The position numbers and the translations under genes were made by a program. Below the pieces are notes generated by a model that saw nothing but the letters and a program-made list of their open reading frames with translations, was not told where the DNA came from and did no database searches. 64,000 bases of DNA. It comes from Saxidomus purpurata (Eukaryota > Mollusca > Bivalvia > Venerida > Veneridae). Below, in pieces: positions 1-12,634 of the stretch. The stretch spans positions 27,334,036 through 27,398,035 of the forward strand of contig JAFMSR010000009.1 in NCBI GenBank assembly GCA_022818135.1, read 5' to 3'. Position 1 is the stretch's first letter, and each line of letters starts with the position of its first letter.

Positions 1-52
1 ACACCACGTCTACCAGAGTACACCCAGAGAAGATTCTCAAAACCAAAGTCAT
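1..52 (-). CDS. PRIM1: PRIM1 coding exon 5 (partial, cut by window edge)
   Basis: After a ttatgcag acceptor the frame reads [18 protein letters not shown], matching the primase motif [16 protein letters not shown]. The phase joins exon 4 with a split GAT codon. The exon continues beyond position 1. Confidence 0.88.
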   Translation of the reverse strand, partial: MTLVLRIFSGCTLVDVV

Positions 53-3000
53 CTGCATAATAATGAAATGAATACAGTTAATCGGGATTCATACTTGCAA
101 GTCTATATAGAAACACCTTTCTTTCATATTTAATAGGTTTTATGCCAATTTCCAATCTTTTTCTGTTATGTACAGACTTACAGTTTACCAAACTATTGTT
201 CCTGGGAGGAACCAGAGGCGAATAACTTGAAACATTCACCTGAAGTTACAACAAACTTGATGATAGTGCTAAAGTGACACTCGGGTTATACTGCTACTAA
301 ACTTGAATCCTATCTTATCCACATCATAGCTGTAATTTGGTTTATGTTTATACTAATTTATTTTAGCTAGATTGTGAAGAAAGCTTGAAGCTTAGCGAGT
401 CACTCTCAAGTCTGCTTCCTGGATAAACCAATATGGTGTCATATGAGGTACGGTCGTGACCCCAGTGGGGCTTGAACCTGCGACATCCGGGATGAGCAGC
501 AGACACCTTAACATGTTATGCAAGAACACACTAGCCTAATGAAGTATCACACAAAATGGCTAGGTCACATAAGCTCAAGTCAAACACAACTTTCGGATGT
601 CTGTTCTAATAGATTATGAGGTCTATAAATGAAATGTGTCCAAGTATTACCTCTAAGTGCTCTGTCTATAATCTTTATAGCTATCTGCATTAAAGGCCAA
701 CATCGCTCACAAATATCAGCTCCTCTGAAATTTATCAGAGTATAACAATGACAATCTTTTTTACTGTTTACCCAAGTTATCATATTTCCATACAATATCT
801 TGAATCTGTCCATAGGACATAAGATGCAGATGGCCCCTTCTGTATGGTCATTCTGACAGTGTCAACAGCTGTCCATTAGGGCAACATATTGATTTCCATG
901 CATGCAATATTTGTTTTTGATACTACACAACTTTGGATAGAAAGCTAGAGTTACGGACATGTATGGTTTCCTGTCTTGTTCAGATGCATAAAACAACAAG
1001 AAAAGGTCTAATAAGAAAAGGATGAAGAACTCAAAACTACACATTTATGAAGTTTTTTTTTTTTTTTTTTTTTTTTACAAAGTATCAGAAATTATTCCAG
1101 TATTCCATCACGTATGAAACCTCCACCTGAAAACTCTCCAACTGCCATAATTCATATAAAGAGGAATCTCACTGAAGTCCTCATTATTCAATCTGCCTCT
1201 GAGAACCAGAGATAATGTCACTGGCCTGGTTATTCTAAATGCTATCAAATACAGGTTCAAATCCTACCAGAACTGCTGTTGTGTTTTTACTTTTGAGAAG
1301 GCTTATGTATTAGTGGAAATTAAAAAGAATATTTTGTTATTTTAACATTACAGAGTATTGCGAATGCTTTCCAACAAATATGAATGAACAAGAGCTGTCC
1401 CTCATAAATGACGAATGCCCCCGAAAGAGGTGTCTCACAGTCTTTGTCCTCTCCATGTGCTCAATAATTGTGGTATGTAATTTTAAAATCCATGCGACAC
1501 ATCGGCTTGATGTGCTTGACATTTGTGCCAAGTTATTTTTAAATCAATGCATGATAAAGTTATAGTCTGGACACGAATGTGTGCATATATACAGGATTCC
1601 ATTACCTTCATACTCTAAGTGTGACCTTGACCTTTGAGGTAGGGAGGCACGCAACACGTCGTCTTGATGTGCTAGACATTTGTGCCAAGTTATTTTAAAA
1701 TCCTTCAATGCATGACAAAAATACAGTCCGGACACGAATGTGTGCATAAATAGAGGATTCCAGTGTGACTTTGACCTTTGAGGTAGGGATGTGGGTCTTG
1801 CACGCGACACGTCGGCTTTATGTGCTGAACATTTGTGCCAAGTTATTTCAAAATCCTTCAATGCATGACAAAGTTATAGTCCGGACACAAATGTGTGCAT
1901 ATATAGAGGTTCAAACTCTGTGACCTTGACCTTTGAGGTAGGGACGCGAGTATTGCACCCTTCACATTGTCTTAATGTGCTGGACATTTGTGCCAAGTCA
2001 TTTTAAAATCCTTCAATGCATGACAAAGTCACAGTGTGGACACGAATGTGTGCATATATAGAGGATTCCATTACCTTCAAACTCTAAGTGTGACCTTGAC
2101 CTTTGAGGTAGGGACGTGGGTCTTGCATGCGACACGTCGTCTTGATGTGCTAGACATTTGTGCCAAGTTAAAAATCTTTTTTAATTTTAAAATCCTTCAA
2201 TGCATGACAGAGTTACAGTCCAGACATGAATTTCTAAGTGTGGACGCACAGACGTACTGTGCGATTTTAATATGCCACCCTTCGGGGGCATAATTATTAT
2301 CATAATTAGGCCACACCAATTTAATTTCTTGGTCATCGGAAAATATCCTAAAAAAATAGGAGCGAGCGAGCAAAAAAAAAGACTTGGAAATAGATTATAA
2401 AAGAGCTACAGACACCTTAAATATAAACTGCCAAAAAGGTGCAGACCACAAAGTGACTCCTATATACACCAGTACTAAGTTTACAGGGGTATAATAGTGT
2501 TTCTTGCAAGAAAATATTTTTATTCTTTTAAAAAGACCAAATTTTGTTTTCTTACATACATGTGCAGCCAATACAAGTCTTTTGAAAGAGAGACAATTTT
2601 TTATCATTTAATAAACCATCAGACTAATGTGCATTTCAATTTATGCCCAAACACTTTGTAATGAAACCCATTTGTTAGTCATATCAAAATAACCCACAGA
2701 ACAACTTCTTTAGTTAAGTCAAGGCATATGCTCTTTTACTGCACTTCTTCTGATCATAAGTGTTTTGACTAGAGATAATTGTTCAATTTCACAATGCTAA
2801 AAACTTGCTAGTTTCTTGATTTTTTCCTTCCCAAACTTTTAGCCTCAGCGTCATTATCAATACAATTTTTACACAGAGAGCACACTAAATGTCTTTAAAT
2901 GTTTCCGAGTTGTCTGTCTGGACAGCAACTCGTCTTCCACCGACGTTTCCCTGGTTTATGATAACAATAACAAGAGGGCCAAGATGGCCCTATATGGCTC

Positions 3001-6000
3001 ACCTTGGTACAAGCCTGGTGGAAGATCACTAGATAATGTTATATACCAAATAAGTTTTCCTATATACGCCTTTGTAAAACAAATGATCCCCCCCCCCCGG
3101 GCAAGGTCAATTTTGACCCCAGGGGCATAATTTGAACAAACTTTAAAGAGGTCTACTAGGCAATGCTACATGCCAAATATCTAAGCTCTAGGCCTTGTGG
3201 TTTCAGAAGAAGATTTTTAAAGTTTTTACTATATATTCCTATGCAAAACTAAGTGACCCCCGGTGCGGGGTCAATTTTGACCCGGGGGTCATAATTTGAA
3301 CAATATTGGTAGAGGTCCACTAGCCAATGCTACATGCCAAATATCTAAGCTCTAGGCCTTGTGGTTTCAGAGAAGAAGATTTTTAAAGTTTTTACTATAT
3401 AAGCCTATGTAAAACTAAGTGACCCCCAGTGCGGGGTCAATTTTGATCCGGGGCTCATAATTTGAACAATCTTGGTAGAGGTCCACTAGCCAATGCTACA
3501 TGCCAAATATCTAAGCTCTAGGCCTTGTGGTTTTAGAGAAGAAGATTTTTAAAGTTTTTCCTATATATTCCTATGCAAAACTAAGTGACCCCCAGGGCGG
3601 GGTCAATTTTGACCCGGGGCTCATAATTTGAACAATATTGGTAGAGGTCCACTAGCCAATGCTACATGCCAAATATCTAAGCTCTAGGCCTTGTGGTTTC
3701 AGAGAAGATTTTTTAAGTTTTTCCTATATATTCCTATGCAAAACTAAGTGACCCACGGTGTGGGGTCAATTTTGACCCGGGGGTCATAATTTGAACACTC
3801 TTGGTAGAGGTCTACTAGACAATGCTACATGCCAAATATCTAAGCTCTATGCCTTGTGGTTTCAGAGAAGAAGATTTTTAAAGTTTTCCCTATAGATATA
3901 TTCCTAGGCAAAAACTAAGGGCCCACCCGCGCGGGGTCAATTTTGACCCGGGGCTCATAATTTGAACAATCTTGGTAGAGGTCCACTAGACAATGCTACA
4001 TGCCAAATATCTAAGCTCTAGGCCTTTTGGTTTTTTAAAGTTTTTCCTATTTTTTGCCATAGCAACCAGAGTTCTGCATGGAATGGAATTCTTTGAACAA
4101 TTTTGGTAGAGCTTCATGCAAGGAACATTCCTGCATAGTTTTATCAACATTGGCCTAGAGGTTTCAGAGGAGATGTCATTTGAATCAAAATGTTGACGGA
4201 CGACGGACGACAGACAATCATCGATCAGAAAAGCTCACCCTGGCGTAGCCAGGTGAGCTAAAAAGACCGAAAAAGAACCGAAAAATGATTTATCTTTACC
4301 GAAAACAACTTTGTTTCAAAAGATAATGTACGGTTTATAACTTAAGTATTAAATAAATGCAGGAATTTGTATGTAATGAATATTTTTTGTTTGTTTTGAT
4401 AAGTTCCTGTGCTGCATCCATTACAAAATCTGGAGTGCCAATTTCAGGAAGTTTTCGGTCTGCAATATTTGTTTTTCGATCTTTCTACTTGATTTGTAAT
4501 GCAATATTTACAAATTTCTTCATTTAAACTGTTAGTTGTATATACTCTTTTGAAAAATAAGTTGTTTTCGGTCTTCATAAACTGTTTTTCGGTCTTTTTC
4601 GGTCATTCTATGCAACTGGTGGCTTCCATTTTGACAATATGGTAGTCATGATTATACAAATAAAGTAGCGGGAACATGTTCTGCTGGCGTTTATAATCGA
4701 ATTGTAGGTTTGAAAGTACTAAATTTACGAGTTCTCCGCGACAAAAAGGCCCGCTTTGAATTTTTGGTCTTGGTTTATAAAATTGATGCGGGCGGAAGCT
4801 CAAATTGAAAAAAAAATTATTTTTTTTTGATTTTGAAAAATAATGGAGCGGGAAATCCGTTGACCAAGTAATTAATTTGGTGTGGCCTTACTGATTATTG
4901 AAAAAGTAAAAATAAAAAGTTACGAGCAGCAACTTCTGACATCATCGTAGTCTGTCATGTCAATATCAAAGACAAGTTCCTTCTCCATTGCCTGGAACGC
5001 CGTCGCCTTCACCGTCTTGTGCTCCTTTGGCTGTAATAGACAATCGTTTACATGTACTGGCAGATACTGTATGTTTACAATGCTCCTTTCTTGAAGGCTC
5101 CTATTCAATTCTATCTACAGGATTACCAAGTTTTTTTACCGATGCTGACCGGCAAAAGAAAATGCAATTATACCTTTGAATTTAAGATTTACGTATTCGG
5201 TGAGTCCAAGGTTGGTATATATATTTTGTTCATTCTTAAACACCCGGGTGTTACTGTTTCAAGTTACATTTTGTACCAAATTCATAACTCAAGTGAGTTA
5301 TTTAAAGATAATTTAAATAGGTTACAAATGTACATGTCTTTCACATGCAAGTCTCCGGCACTCCGCATGTTCATGCACTATTGGGAGTTCTATTCAGACT
5401 CTTACCATTTGCATTTTATACTTTGCTATGTATAGTATGACTTTTAACACGAAAACCAAGCAAAACTACTCCTGACATCAAGTTACATTTCTGTCATCTT
5501 ACTTTTAAATCTTACATACTGAGCAGACAGGAATAACACATGAAACTTGAACGACTCTGCTCATCATGATGCAAATATAAACGTCTATAAACAAACCCTG
5601 TGAGAAAATACTGCTCCAATATCTATCTTGTACGGACATCTTTTCTGTATTTCTTCTGACAATTCTTTTTCACTTGAAAATGACTGGTAACGGATGTATA
5701 TGTCATCCTTTAAGGTAAATGAAAACTCTCTCCTGCTGATGTAATTCTTTTGTACTGAAAAGAGAGCGTACAACTGAAGTAAAGTCTGTTTGGCACCTTA
5801 AATAGTTTGTTTGGGCCTACAATTAATATTTAAAATTGATTTGAATACAATGTGTCTTATTCCTTAGCCTACTCAGACACTAAATCAATGTTTAACACAT
5901 ATTTTCTGGTTGAAATTTCACAAGCAAATTATTTTAAGGTTTGTAAGTTTGAACATTTATAACAAGCCTCTCAAAAGGGCCAGTATCCCTCTACTGGACT

Positions 6001-8618
6001 GACTGGTAATAAAAAAGTTACAATATAAGCTATTTATAGTAACAACAAAGGGAAGTAATTCTAAAAACAAGGGTAGCCCATGGTGGTGAACATTTGTACA
6101 AAGTAACATCAAAATCCCTCCATGCATGAAAAAGAAATGCTCCAGACAAAGGTATTCTTGACTTTGAACTTTAACCTCTAAGTGTGACCTTGACCTTAGA
6201 CATAGGGACCTGGTTCTTGCGCATGACACTCCGTCTCATGATGGTGAACATTTGTGCCAAGTTAAATTAAAATCCCTCTATGCATGTAAAAGATATGCTC
6301 CAGACAAAGTCATTCTTGAATTTGACCTTTAACCTCTAAGTCCTTAGACCTTGACCTTAGACCTAGTTCTTGTGCATGACTCTCCGTCTCATGATGGTGA
6401 ACATTTGTGCCAAGTAACATCAAAATCCCTCCATGCATGAAAAAGGTATGGTCCGGACAAAATCGGACGGACGGACACATGCACATACACCGAACAACTA
6501 TGTCGAGCTCACCGCAAGCGGGCTTGACAATAAAATGAAATAGTAAAATTGTTTTTGCTGCAATCATTCTGTATTTTTCTATGTAAAAAATGTAAATAGA
6601 AATTTACGAGCTGCAGTAAATTGAACTGTTAAGACAGGGTGAATTTAGATAATTAGTCATTTTGAATCACATGACAGTCACGTGACCTGAAATTACGACA
6701 AATGGTGGGTGCAGAAGCTTAGGCAAAAAATATTTGCAAACAGAACTTACTTTCTATGGATACCTGAAAGGGGATCTGTAAACAGGAAGTATGAAAATTG
6801 CAATACCTATGCTAGTCAAATAATTTTACAACTGTATTACCTTTGGAAAACTGACCTTTAATATTTTGTACGCGTGAATAGTTTTGTACAGAAGTATTCA
6901 AAAATATTCCAACAGCGTGTGCCGATGTTCACGTGAAATGACGTATCCAGACTATATATTGTCACAGTAAAGAACTTTAGAGCAAGCATGTTCCAGTAAC
7001 AAAGTTCCATGCTCCTGCGTTTATGAATAAATTATGCAAATGAACCACCATATTAGAACTACGGTAAGCGCGCTGTTGCACGGTGGAAATCGGCACATGT
7101 TTGTTTGCAAAACTTGCCATGTATCACAGTTTTCTTCCATGTAAGAAAACTTGGATGGGTTTTTGATTGAATATTGAATGACAAATAAAATAGAATAAAT
7201 ATGATAAAAATTGACCAGTGAATAATTGTTTACGAGTGTTATAACGTTCAGAAATTCATCGGAGCAACTGAGATTCTGTCGCAGGGCAGCGGCTGAAGAT
7301 AGCCTTTTTAGCAAACTTAGAAATTTATTTGAACATACAGAAAGTTTTCTTCTGACAGATATTTGAATATACTTTACCAAACTACCAAGCTTATGAAGTG
7401 TCCACTTCTTACCTTCAATGTGTGGAAAGTTAAATTTGTTTATTTACATACAAAATGTACCGTCATTCCGAAACAAATTACTGTTTCGGTTATAAGTCTT
7501 TTTTTTAAGTCTGTGGTATATATTCCCGCTTGAAACGCAGGAGATTGGAGTAATTCCCCGTTGGGCAATAAAGTTGTTTTTTTTTAATTCCAAATTCATA
7601 ATCAGACATAGGCCTACAGCCAATGAATACATTTAGCAATGAAAAATTAAGTCCTTAACCACTACAAATAATATTTTGAATAACACTAAAATCTATTATC
7701 AACCTGTATTGATTTATAATTAATCCTCGACAGTTTCACTGAAACCGATTGTTGTTAGGAATAAAAGTGATTATTCTCGGCTTCGCACATCCGGGTACTG
7801 ATGAATTATTTACATTCGGGAAAGGTGATTCCTCGGTTGTCATCGCTGGTCTTTATGCATCTTTAATTTTTAAATGTACAATAACCAAGAATACAAATGA
7901 ACGAAGATGACGATCTACCATTAGCTTGTAACTATCAGATTGTTTTTATAACAGTTCTGTTATTAAAAACTTGTTTCAAATTGAAATAAATTTAAACTTG
8001 CATATGTGTCTACGATAAAGACAAGTTTTCACCTTTTACCAAATGAAGAAATGAACACGACCTAATAATCCAAATTGGTTAACTGACCAGTCAGTATGAC
8101 ATCACGGCGAAGCCAAGAATATGGGTGGGATTATATTTATTCATCTTGTCATACTCCCTCACACCTCATATATCAAATACCTGCGCATGCCCTGTGAGAG
8201 CGGGTTCAAAAACATAACAAATAAAATTTGAATATATGGGTGAGGTTACACGCCCATGCATCCTCTCAGTACATAATGTTTACATCCCTTCGTAGCATAC
8301 GGATAAAGTGCTTTGTTAGTGTGTTGGCTGTGTTTTTTTAAAAGCTATTTACCTTTACTATAAATTGTATATATCAAATGGCAGTTCGTTCTGAAATGGC
8401 TTAAAACTCGTAACCACCCTAGGTATATGCCAATTTTAAAACAGCTTCGATGAAATGGGTGTCGAGAATTTTAGGAACGAATTCTTGTTACCAATAGTCT
8501 TACCTCCACCATAATTCAACCATCGGAAATAAGGACCATAAGGAAACAGCTTTTTGTAATAAATCGGTAAAAGGTCCGGCAAGCTTGCTGGATCGTATGT
8601 ATTTTTCTTTTCAGGCAT
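1..8618 (-). CDS. PRIM1: DNA primase small (catalytic) subunit, 5' part of gene, five coding exons
   Basis: Primase small subunit of the polymerase alpha–primase complex, which makes the RNA primers for nuclear DNA replication. Coding exons on the minus strand are 8504–8618, 5597–5754, 4924–5030, 651–724 and 1–52 (running off the edge), giving about 168 residues of a family that is normally about 420. Codons split across the junctions rebuild correctly (phases 1, 0, 2, 1). Residues 105–123 hold the [11 protein letters not shown] block; D113 and D115 align with the catalytic metal-binding aspartates of human PRIM1 (D109/D111). C125, C126, C132 and C135 match the zinc-site cysteines. The last visible block, [11 protein letters not shown], is the start of the family's next conserved motif. 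Remaining exons lie left of the window. The identification rests on strong family resemblance from memory; no alignment was run. Confidence 0.93.
355..535 (-). repeat. tRNA-derived SINE
   Basis: On the minus strand a box-B-like GCAGGTTCAAGCCCC is followed by a tail ending in GAGTGACTCGCTAAGCTT…CACAATCTAGC. The same tail motif (ctcgattgtgaagaaagctt) recurs at 12.8 kb and, diverged, at 26.5 and 32.0 kb. It lies in PRIM1 intron 4. Confidence 0.6.
651..724 (-). CDS. PRIM1: PRIM1 coding exon 4 (zinc-site exon)
   Basis: The acceptor is aaatttcag. The exon encodes [19 protein letters not shown] followed by DRAL, carrying the second pair of zinc-site cysteines (C132, C135). It ends in phase 1 at gtaata. 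The 4.2 kb intron between this exon and exon 3 is filled with nested mobile elements. Confidence 0.9.
1052..1076. repeat. Poly-T tract
   Basis: An uninterrupted T run in PRIM1 intron 3, possibly the A-tail of a minus-strand retroposon. No element body was recognised next to it. Confidence 0.6.
1485..2292 (+). mobile_element. Tandem-core element with terminal hairpin (Helentron/pearl-like)
   Basis: Five diverged units of about 155–165 bp share 'catttgtgccaagt', 'aatgcatgacaaagtta' and 'gtccggac'. The last unit is followed by tggacgcacagacgtactgtgc and a hairpin at 2271–2292 (tatgccaccc / gggggcata). The units also contain gtgaccttgacctttgaggt. Non-coding; no transposase. Confidence 0.65.
2971..4260 (+). 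mobile_element. Tandem-core element, aagagggccaagatggccct / gctcacc class
   Basis: It starts with a small palindrome (gggccaagatggccc) and gctcacc, then six units of about 166 bp (aagtgacccccggtgcgggg … gccttgtggtttcagagaag), a ggacgacggacgacagac run and a terminal hairpin at 4232–4259 (agctcacc-ctggc / gccag-gtgagct). Related ends are seen at 15.75–16.99 and 46.7–47.5 kb. Confidence 0.75.
4265..4604. mobile_element. MITE-like foldback element
   Basis: Long inverted arms of roughly 58 bp (gaccgaaaaagaaccgaaaa… and its reverse complement ending ttttcggtc), total 340 bp, non-coding. It abuts the end of the preceding tandem-core element. Confidence 0.65.
4924..5030 (-). CDS. PRIM1: PRIM1 coding exon 3 (catalytic aspartates)
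   Basis: It starts after ctattacag with [18 protein letters not shown] and continues through [13 protein letters not shown] to the first two zinc-site cysteines (C125, C126). The DxD pair (D113, D115) binds the catalytic metals in this family. It ends in phase 2 (TC) at gtaact. A CpG-rich exon within AT-rich surroundings fits a conserved coding segment. Confidence 0.92.
5597..5754 (-). CDS. PRIM1: PRIM1 coding exon 2
   Basis: A ttttcag acceptor opens the exon, which encodes [18 protein letters not shown], then a variable stretch and [12 protein letters not shown]. These are near-identical to the family. The exon ends in phase 0 at a weak gtttgt donor; the alternative readthrough (VCL) departs from the family consensus, so I end it at the arginine. 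Confidence 0.92.
6061..6530 (+). mobile_element. Tandem-core element with ggac run and terminal hairpin
   Basis: Three units of about 160 bp (gtgaacatttgtgccaagta, atccctccatgcatgaaaaa, gaccttgacctta) are followed by a ggacggacggac run and a hairpin around 6502–6528 (gtcgagctcaccgc / gcgggcttgac). Its units are diverged relatives of those at 1.5–2.2 kb. In PRIM1 intron 1. Confidence 0.6.
8504..8618 (-). CDS. PRIM1: PRIM1 coding exon 1
   Basis: The ATG is at 8618–8616 (reverse). The 38 residues include [20 protein letters not shown] and RWLNYGG, the usual N-terminus of primase small subunits. The exon ends in phase 1 (G) at an AG/gtaaga-type donor; the split codon gives V39 with exon 2, as in the family motif YGGV. 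It lies inside the loop of a large inverted repeat (7772–8106 with 9240–9556). No TATA box was recognised upstream. Confidence 0.92.
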
Positions 8619-9128
8619 TATTCTTTTCTGACTAAAATAAATTTTGGCGCCAAATTACCATAAAGCAAATCCCTATTATCGTAAAGGGTCATCTTTTCAA
8701 TCAATATTCATTATCCTACTTATTTATTTAATTGACTACCTAACCCCAAAATACCATTTCAACATAAAGTGTAATGACTGACAACAGATTTTCAAAATAG
8801 CAAATAAGAGTTTTTACGACTTTTACCATCGTCCTGTTTTCCAAGGGAGACAACCAAAATATTTGTTTACGAAACTCAAAAAAAATTCAGTTGTTAAAAG
8901 AATATAGGTATGCTTATACTGAATTAAACTCTTTGAATTATTCAATCCTTTCAATTTTAAATGAAATCTCTTTTTAATTTAGAAAGTATTGTATGTAGCG
9001 TCTGCAGTTGTTACATCTGTCCACCAGTGGCACTATCTTCAAATTCAATCTTGTCAAACTCGCATGCTCACAGCACTGGACTGGACTATATAAATCACAC
9101 AAACCCAAATTACAAACAAACAAATAAG

Positions 9129-9240
9129 AGGGCTTTCCCCCCCCCGCCCCCCCCCGGGGGCCCCAAAAAGGGGGGGGTTTCCCCCTCCTTTTTTTTTTCT
9201 TTTTTTGTTGGGGTGTGTGGGGGGGCGGGGGGGGGGGGGC
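9129..9240. other. Homopolymer C/G/T block, suspect sequence quality
   Basis: Runs of C, G, A and T (cccccccccg…ggggggggg) with no other complexity. This looks like an unreliable homopolymer consensus rather than biology. Open frames across it are meaningless. Confidence 0.55.
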
Positions 9241-9556
9241 ATACTGACCAGTTAACTGGGATTATTAGGTCGCGTTCATTTCTTCATTTGGTAAAAGGTG
9301 AAAACTTGGTCTTTACCGTTGACTCATATGCAAGTTTAAATTTATTTTAAACGAAACAAAAAGCTTTTGACAACATAGAATTATTATAAAAACAATCTGA
9401 TAGTTTCAAGGTAATGGAAGATCGTCTTCTTCTTTCATTTCTTATCTTGGTAATTATATTATTCAAAGTTCAAGATGCATAGAGACCAGCGTTGACAGCC
9501 GAGGAATGTAAATAATTAACAGTACCAGGATGTGCGAAGCCGAGAATATCCGTATA

Positions 9557-12500
9557 TACACTGGCGAACCAGAATTATTTTCCTGCATATATATATAATA
9601 GATACTTAAGATAAGAAAATTGATTATTTAATAATTATTTAGTGAATACTATCATTTAAATAAGAAAAATGTGGGATTACCAGTTTATTTGCATTTGTCT
9701 TCAATGTGTCTGTCTCCTTCGCCTTCCGCACTTCTGCTGTTATATGATGCGGACAAATAAATTAGCGTGTCGTTACCGGCACGCTGTGCGGGCGACGATG
9801 CAGCTATAGAGACAATATATATATATCTGGATTATGATTGTTATCTCGAATATTACTAAAGTAGTTATTATGCTGTAACAGATTATACACAGACCAAATA
9901 ACTATATAATATTAGCCACTATTAGAGATAACATCAGATCCTACTGCCGGCAATAAACACCGTATTTTACTGTGTATAAAAACGCACTGGTGTATAATAC
10001 GCACCCACGATCTAGCCCTTCAAAATGGGGAAAAAACCCTACAATGGTGTGTAATACGCACCTCAAATTAAAAAAAACTATGTCATTTTCGTATCCGAAA
10101 ATTATTCAATAATCAGAGCACCGTAACGAAAAATGCACATAAAAATTACAATGCAGCAATTAATGACTATTATTATGGATTTTTATGAAAGGCATCTATG
10201 ATATGAGAAACTAAAAAATGTCATGCTCTTTGAGAACATAATTATTTTCTCAAGATTTCAACACCTTGTCAACAAACTTCTCATACTGATAATTATGCCG
10301 CCATCAAAGGGAGACATAAGCTTGTTTGTTTACCAAACAACAGAATGTTGTATTGATCAGCAATTATTGTTTGATAATTAAAGAGACAACAAACTTTGTG
10401 CTAACAATGTTTAATTTTTATTGAAACTTTAAAGAAAACTATCGAATCTACCGGCAATGTTTTATCGTACATGCTGTACCGGGTATCGACTTTTAGGAAC
10501 ACTCCGTGCTCTTCATAAAAAAGATAGTAAAAAACGGGTAAACATCCGCTTTTAGTGAAAATCCCAATATTTCGTCAAATTCAAACTGCCTTAGTATCAT
10601 TTTATTTCATTTCCGAAAAAGCGTTTAAATGTGGTCAGTTGCTTTAAATGGTTTACTTTGTACTTAATTTTTCATTGAAATTACATGACTTCAATCTGGT
10701 TTACAGCTGCTGCCATTGAAAGCTATGGCCAAGTTGTGTGTGCGCTAAATTAACCGGATGTGACGCACTCAATGTAAATTACTGAAGTAACTGCTATATG
10801 CAAGATCGATCGCTACAACTTCTTGAATTATTATACAAATTATGTAAGGATGAAACGTAAAACATATTGTTTCTTATTTCCATGTCTTAGCGATGTTTAC
10901 GTCAAGGTTTTTCATATGAAATGATTTTTTTAATGACGTCCAGCGTAAAATTATGCACAATAAGGAAAGACAAAAATGTATTTTGAATTCGTTTTTGGGA
11001 GTCGGAACTCAAGAACCAATTGATAGAGTTCCATGAAACTTATAACAAGTGTACAATAGCATAATGCTGCGACGCACACACAAGTTTCGACAAGATTGGA
11101 CTAGTTTCTCGAGAGTTATTGCCTTTTAATTGTTAGTTTCTTCTATATTCAATATAAAAACATTGAAATTCTATTTCGCTGAAACCAGTTATCAAAATTT
11201 AATTGTAATTGGCTCAAATAATTTATTGATCACTCGTGGACACGATTGGCTTGACATTGTGGTGATGGGTGACAATTGGAAAAAACACCTTGAGACTGTA
11301 CTGTAGATATGAAAAGTGCTACCAGACCCGTTATATTAAGACCAAGATGAGAGGGGTCAATGTAACTGAATTCTTTTAAACATAGGATTATTAGAAATTG
11401 AATTCAAAGGTTTAAATGATAAATATACCTAGATAGTAGAAACACTTGTTTTCTTTTCTAACTTTTTCTTCTTTTACAAATTTGTACCTTACATGTATTC
11501 AACTTTTTTCAAGCTAAAGTTGAATACAGTTAAAGCATAGTTATGCTTGTTGACCTTACGATTTATGTAATCAGTATAAAATTATCATATGTATTGAAGC
11601 TGAGAGTTATTTTATAAGTTAACTGAAAAAAACAGTTTGTCAGAAGGTAATATTTGAACTTTTAATGATCAGTAGAAATATGGTCTTGTTTAGTGAAAGG
11701 CTACAATTACAGGAAAACCTTTTAAAATTAACACTATTCAGGCCACAGTTTACATTTGACTTTCATGATACTTGGTCAAAAGGTAGATGGTCAGCCCGGG
11801 GCCATGTCAGGTGAAAACCTAGAACCTACACTTAAAGAATATTGACTGTTGCTCAATAATGCCATAATACACAGCATCACTGTTCCTGACTCGAAGTTTA
11901 AAGATGCTCACTTACAGATTTTACTGAAAAATTGAGTTTCTTCAAAAACAGCCTTATTGTCTATAAATCAATTAATGGTGTAGAAGTATACAAATGAATC
12001 TGTTACATGAAAATATGCACAATAAAATGACATAATTTAGTTTAAAAGTATTTTAAAAGGTCCTCCAGAATGAATAGGCAAACTCTTTTGTCCTTTTTTC
12101 AAGGTTACATTGAAAGCCAACAACCTAACACAGGAAAGAGGAACATTACTCTATCTTATGCATATATGGTGTTTTGTCTAACATAGAGGAACATTCCTCT
12201 AACCTACTCAATAAGTAGAAATTGGTATTTTCTTTTCATAAATTTTCTTTAATTATATTAATTTTAGGCTGCAACATGATTTTGAGATCTGCATACATCT
12301 GCATAATATATAATGTTGTGGGGAAGAAATTTATTTGTTTCCAAATTTTTACATCCACTTTAAATGAGCAGCTTTAAACGAGATTGCCAAAGATTAAACC
12401 TACATTTGATACATGTATAGACACAGCAGTCTTAGTAATGGCTGATAGTGCTTACATGTATACACAACTCTTTGTATTTCACCTGTTTTGGATTAATTTT

Positions 12501-12634
12501 TATGTTATATTCAAATACATTTCAAATACGTGATAACAAAATACTTGAGAGGCATTATTTCCAGTATACATTTGTGTCAATACCTACTAAATCTGGTATG
12601 TGAATAGCAAGTTTTCTGTACACTGTCTTTTCAG
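9557..12634. other. Intergenic region between divergent PRIM1 and IP3 3-kinase
   Basis: No coding exon recognised. At 9956–10075 a motif, ggtgtataatacgcacc, occurs twice in slightly different form and looks like a transposon remnant. The promoter and 5' UTR exon of the kinase short isoform should lie here but cannot be located from sequence alone. Confidence 0.5.

Larger units (their letters stand above)
2309..4887. mobile_element. 2.6 kb terminal-inverted-repeat element carrying nested insertions
   Basis: The 32-bp arms 2309–2340 (ggccacaccaatttaattt…) and 4856–4887 are inverted copies with few mismatches. Between them sit a tandem-core element (2971–4260) and a 340-bp MITE-like element (4265–4604). 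No transposase is seen. It lies in PRIM1 intron 3, directly before exon 3. Confidence 0.6.
7772..9556. repeat. Large imperfect inverted repeat flanking PRIM1 exon 1
   Basis: The left arm, about 7772–8106, and the right arm, about 9240–9556, are inverted copies. Both contain tattctcggcttcgcacatc, aactatcagattgtttttat and caccttttaccaaatgaag in opposite orientation, with small indels. The 1.1 kb loop holds PRIM1 exon 1 and its likely promoter. A G/C homopolymer block touches the inner edge of the right arm. Confidence 0.75.

Noticed and set aside
5052..5435. 127-codon plus-strand frame
   Set aside because: Overlaps PRIM1 exon 3 antisense and intron; no family resemblance.
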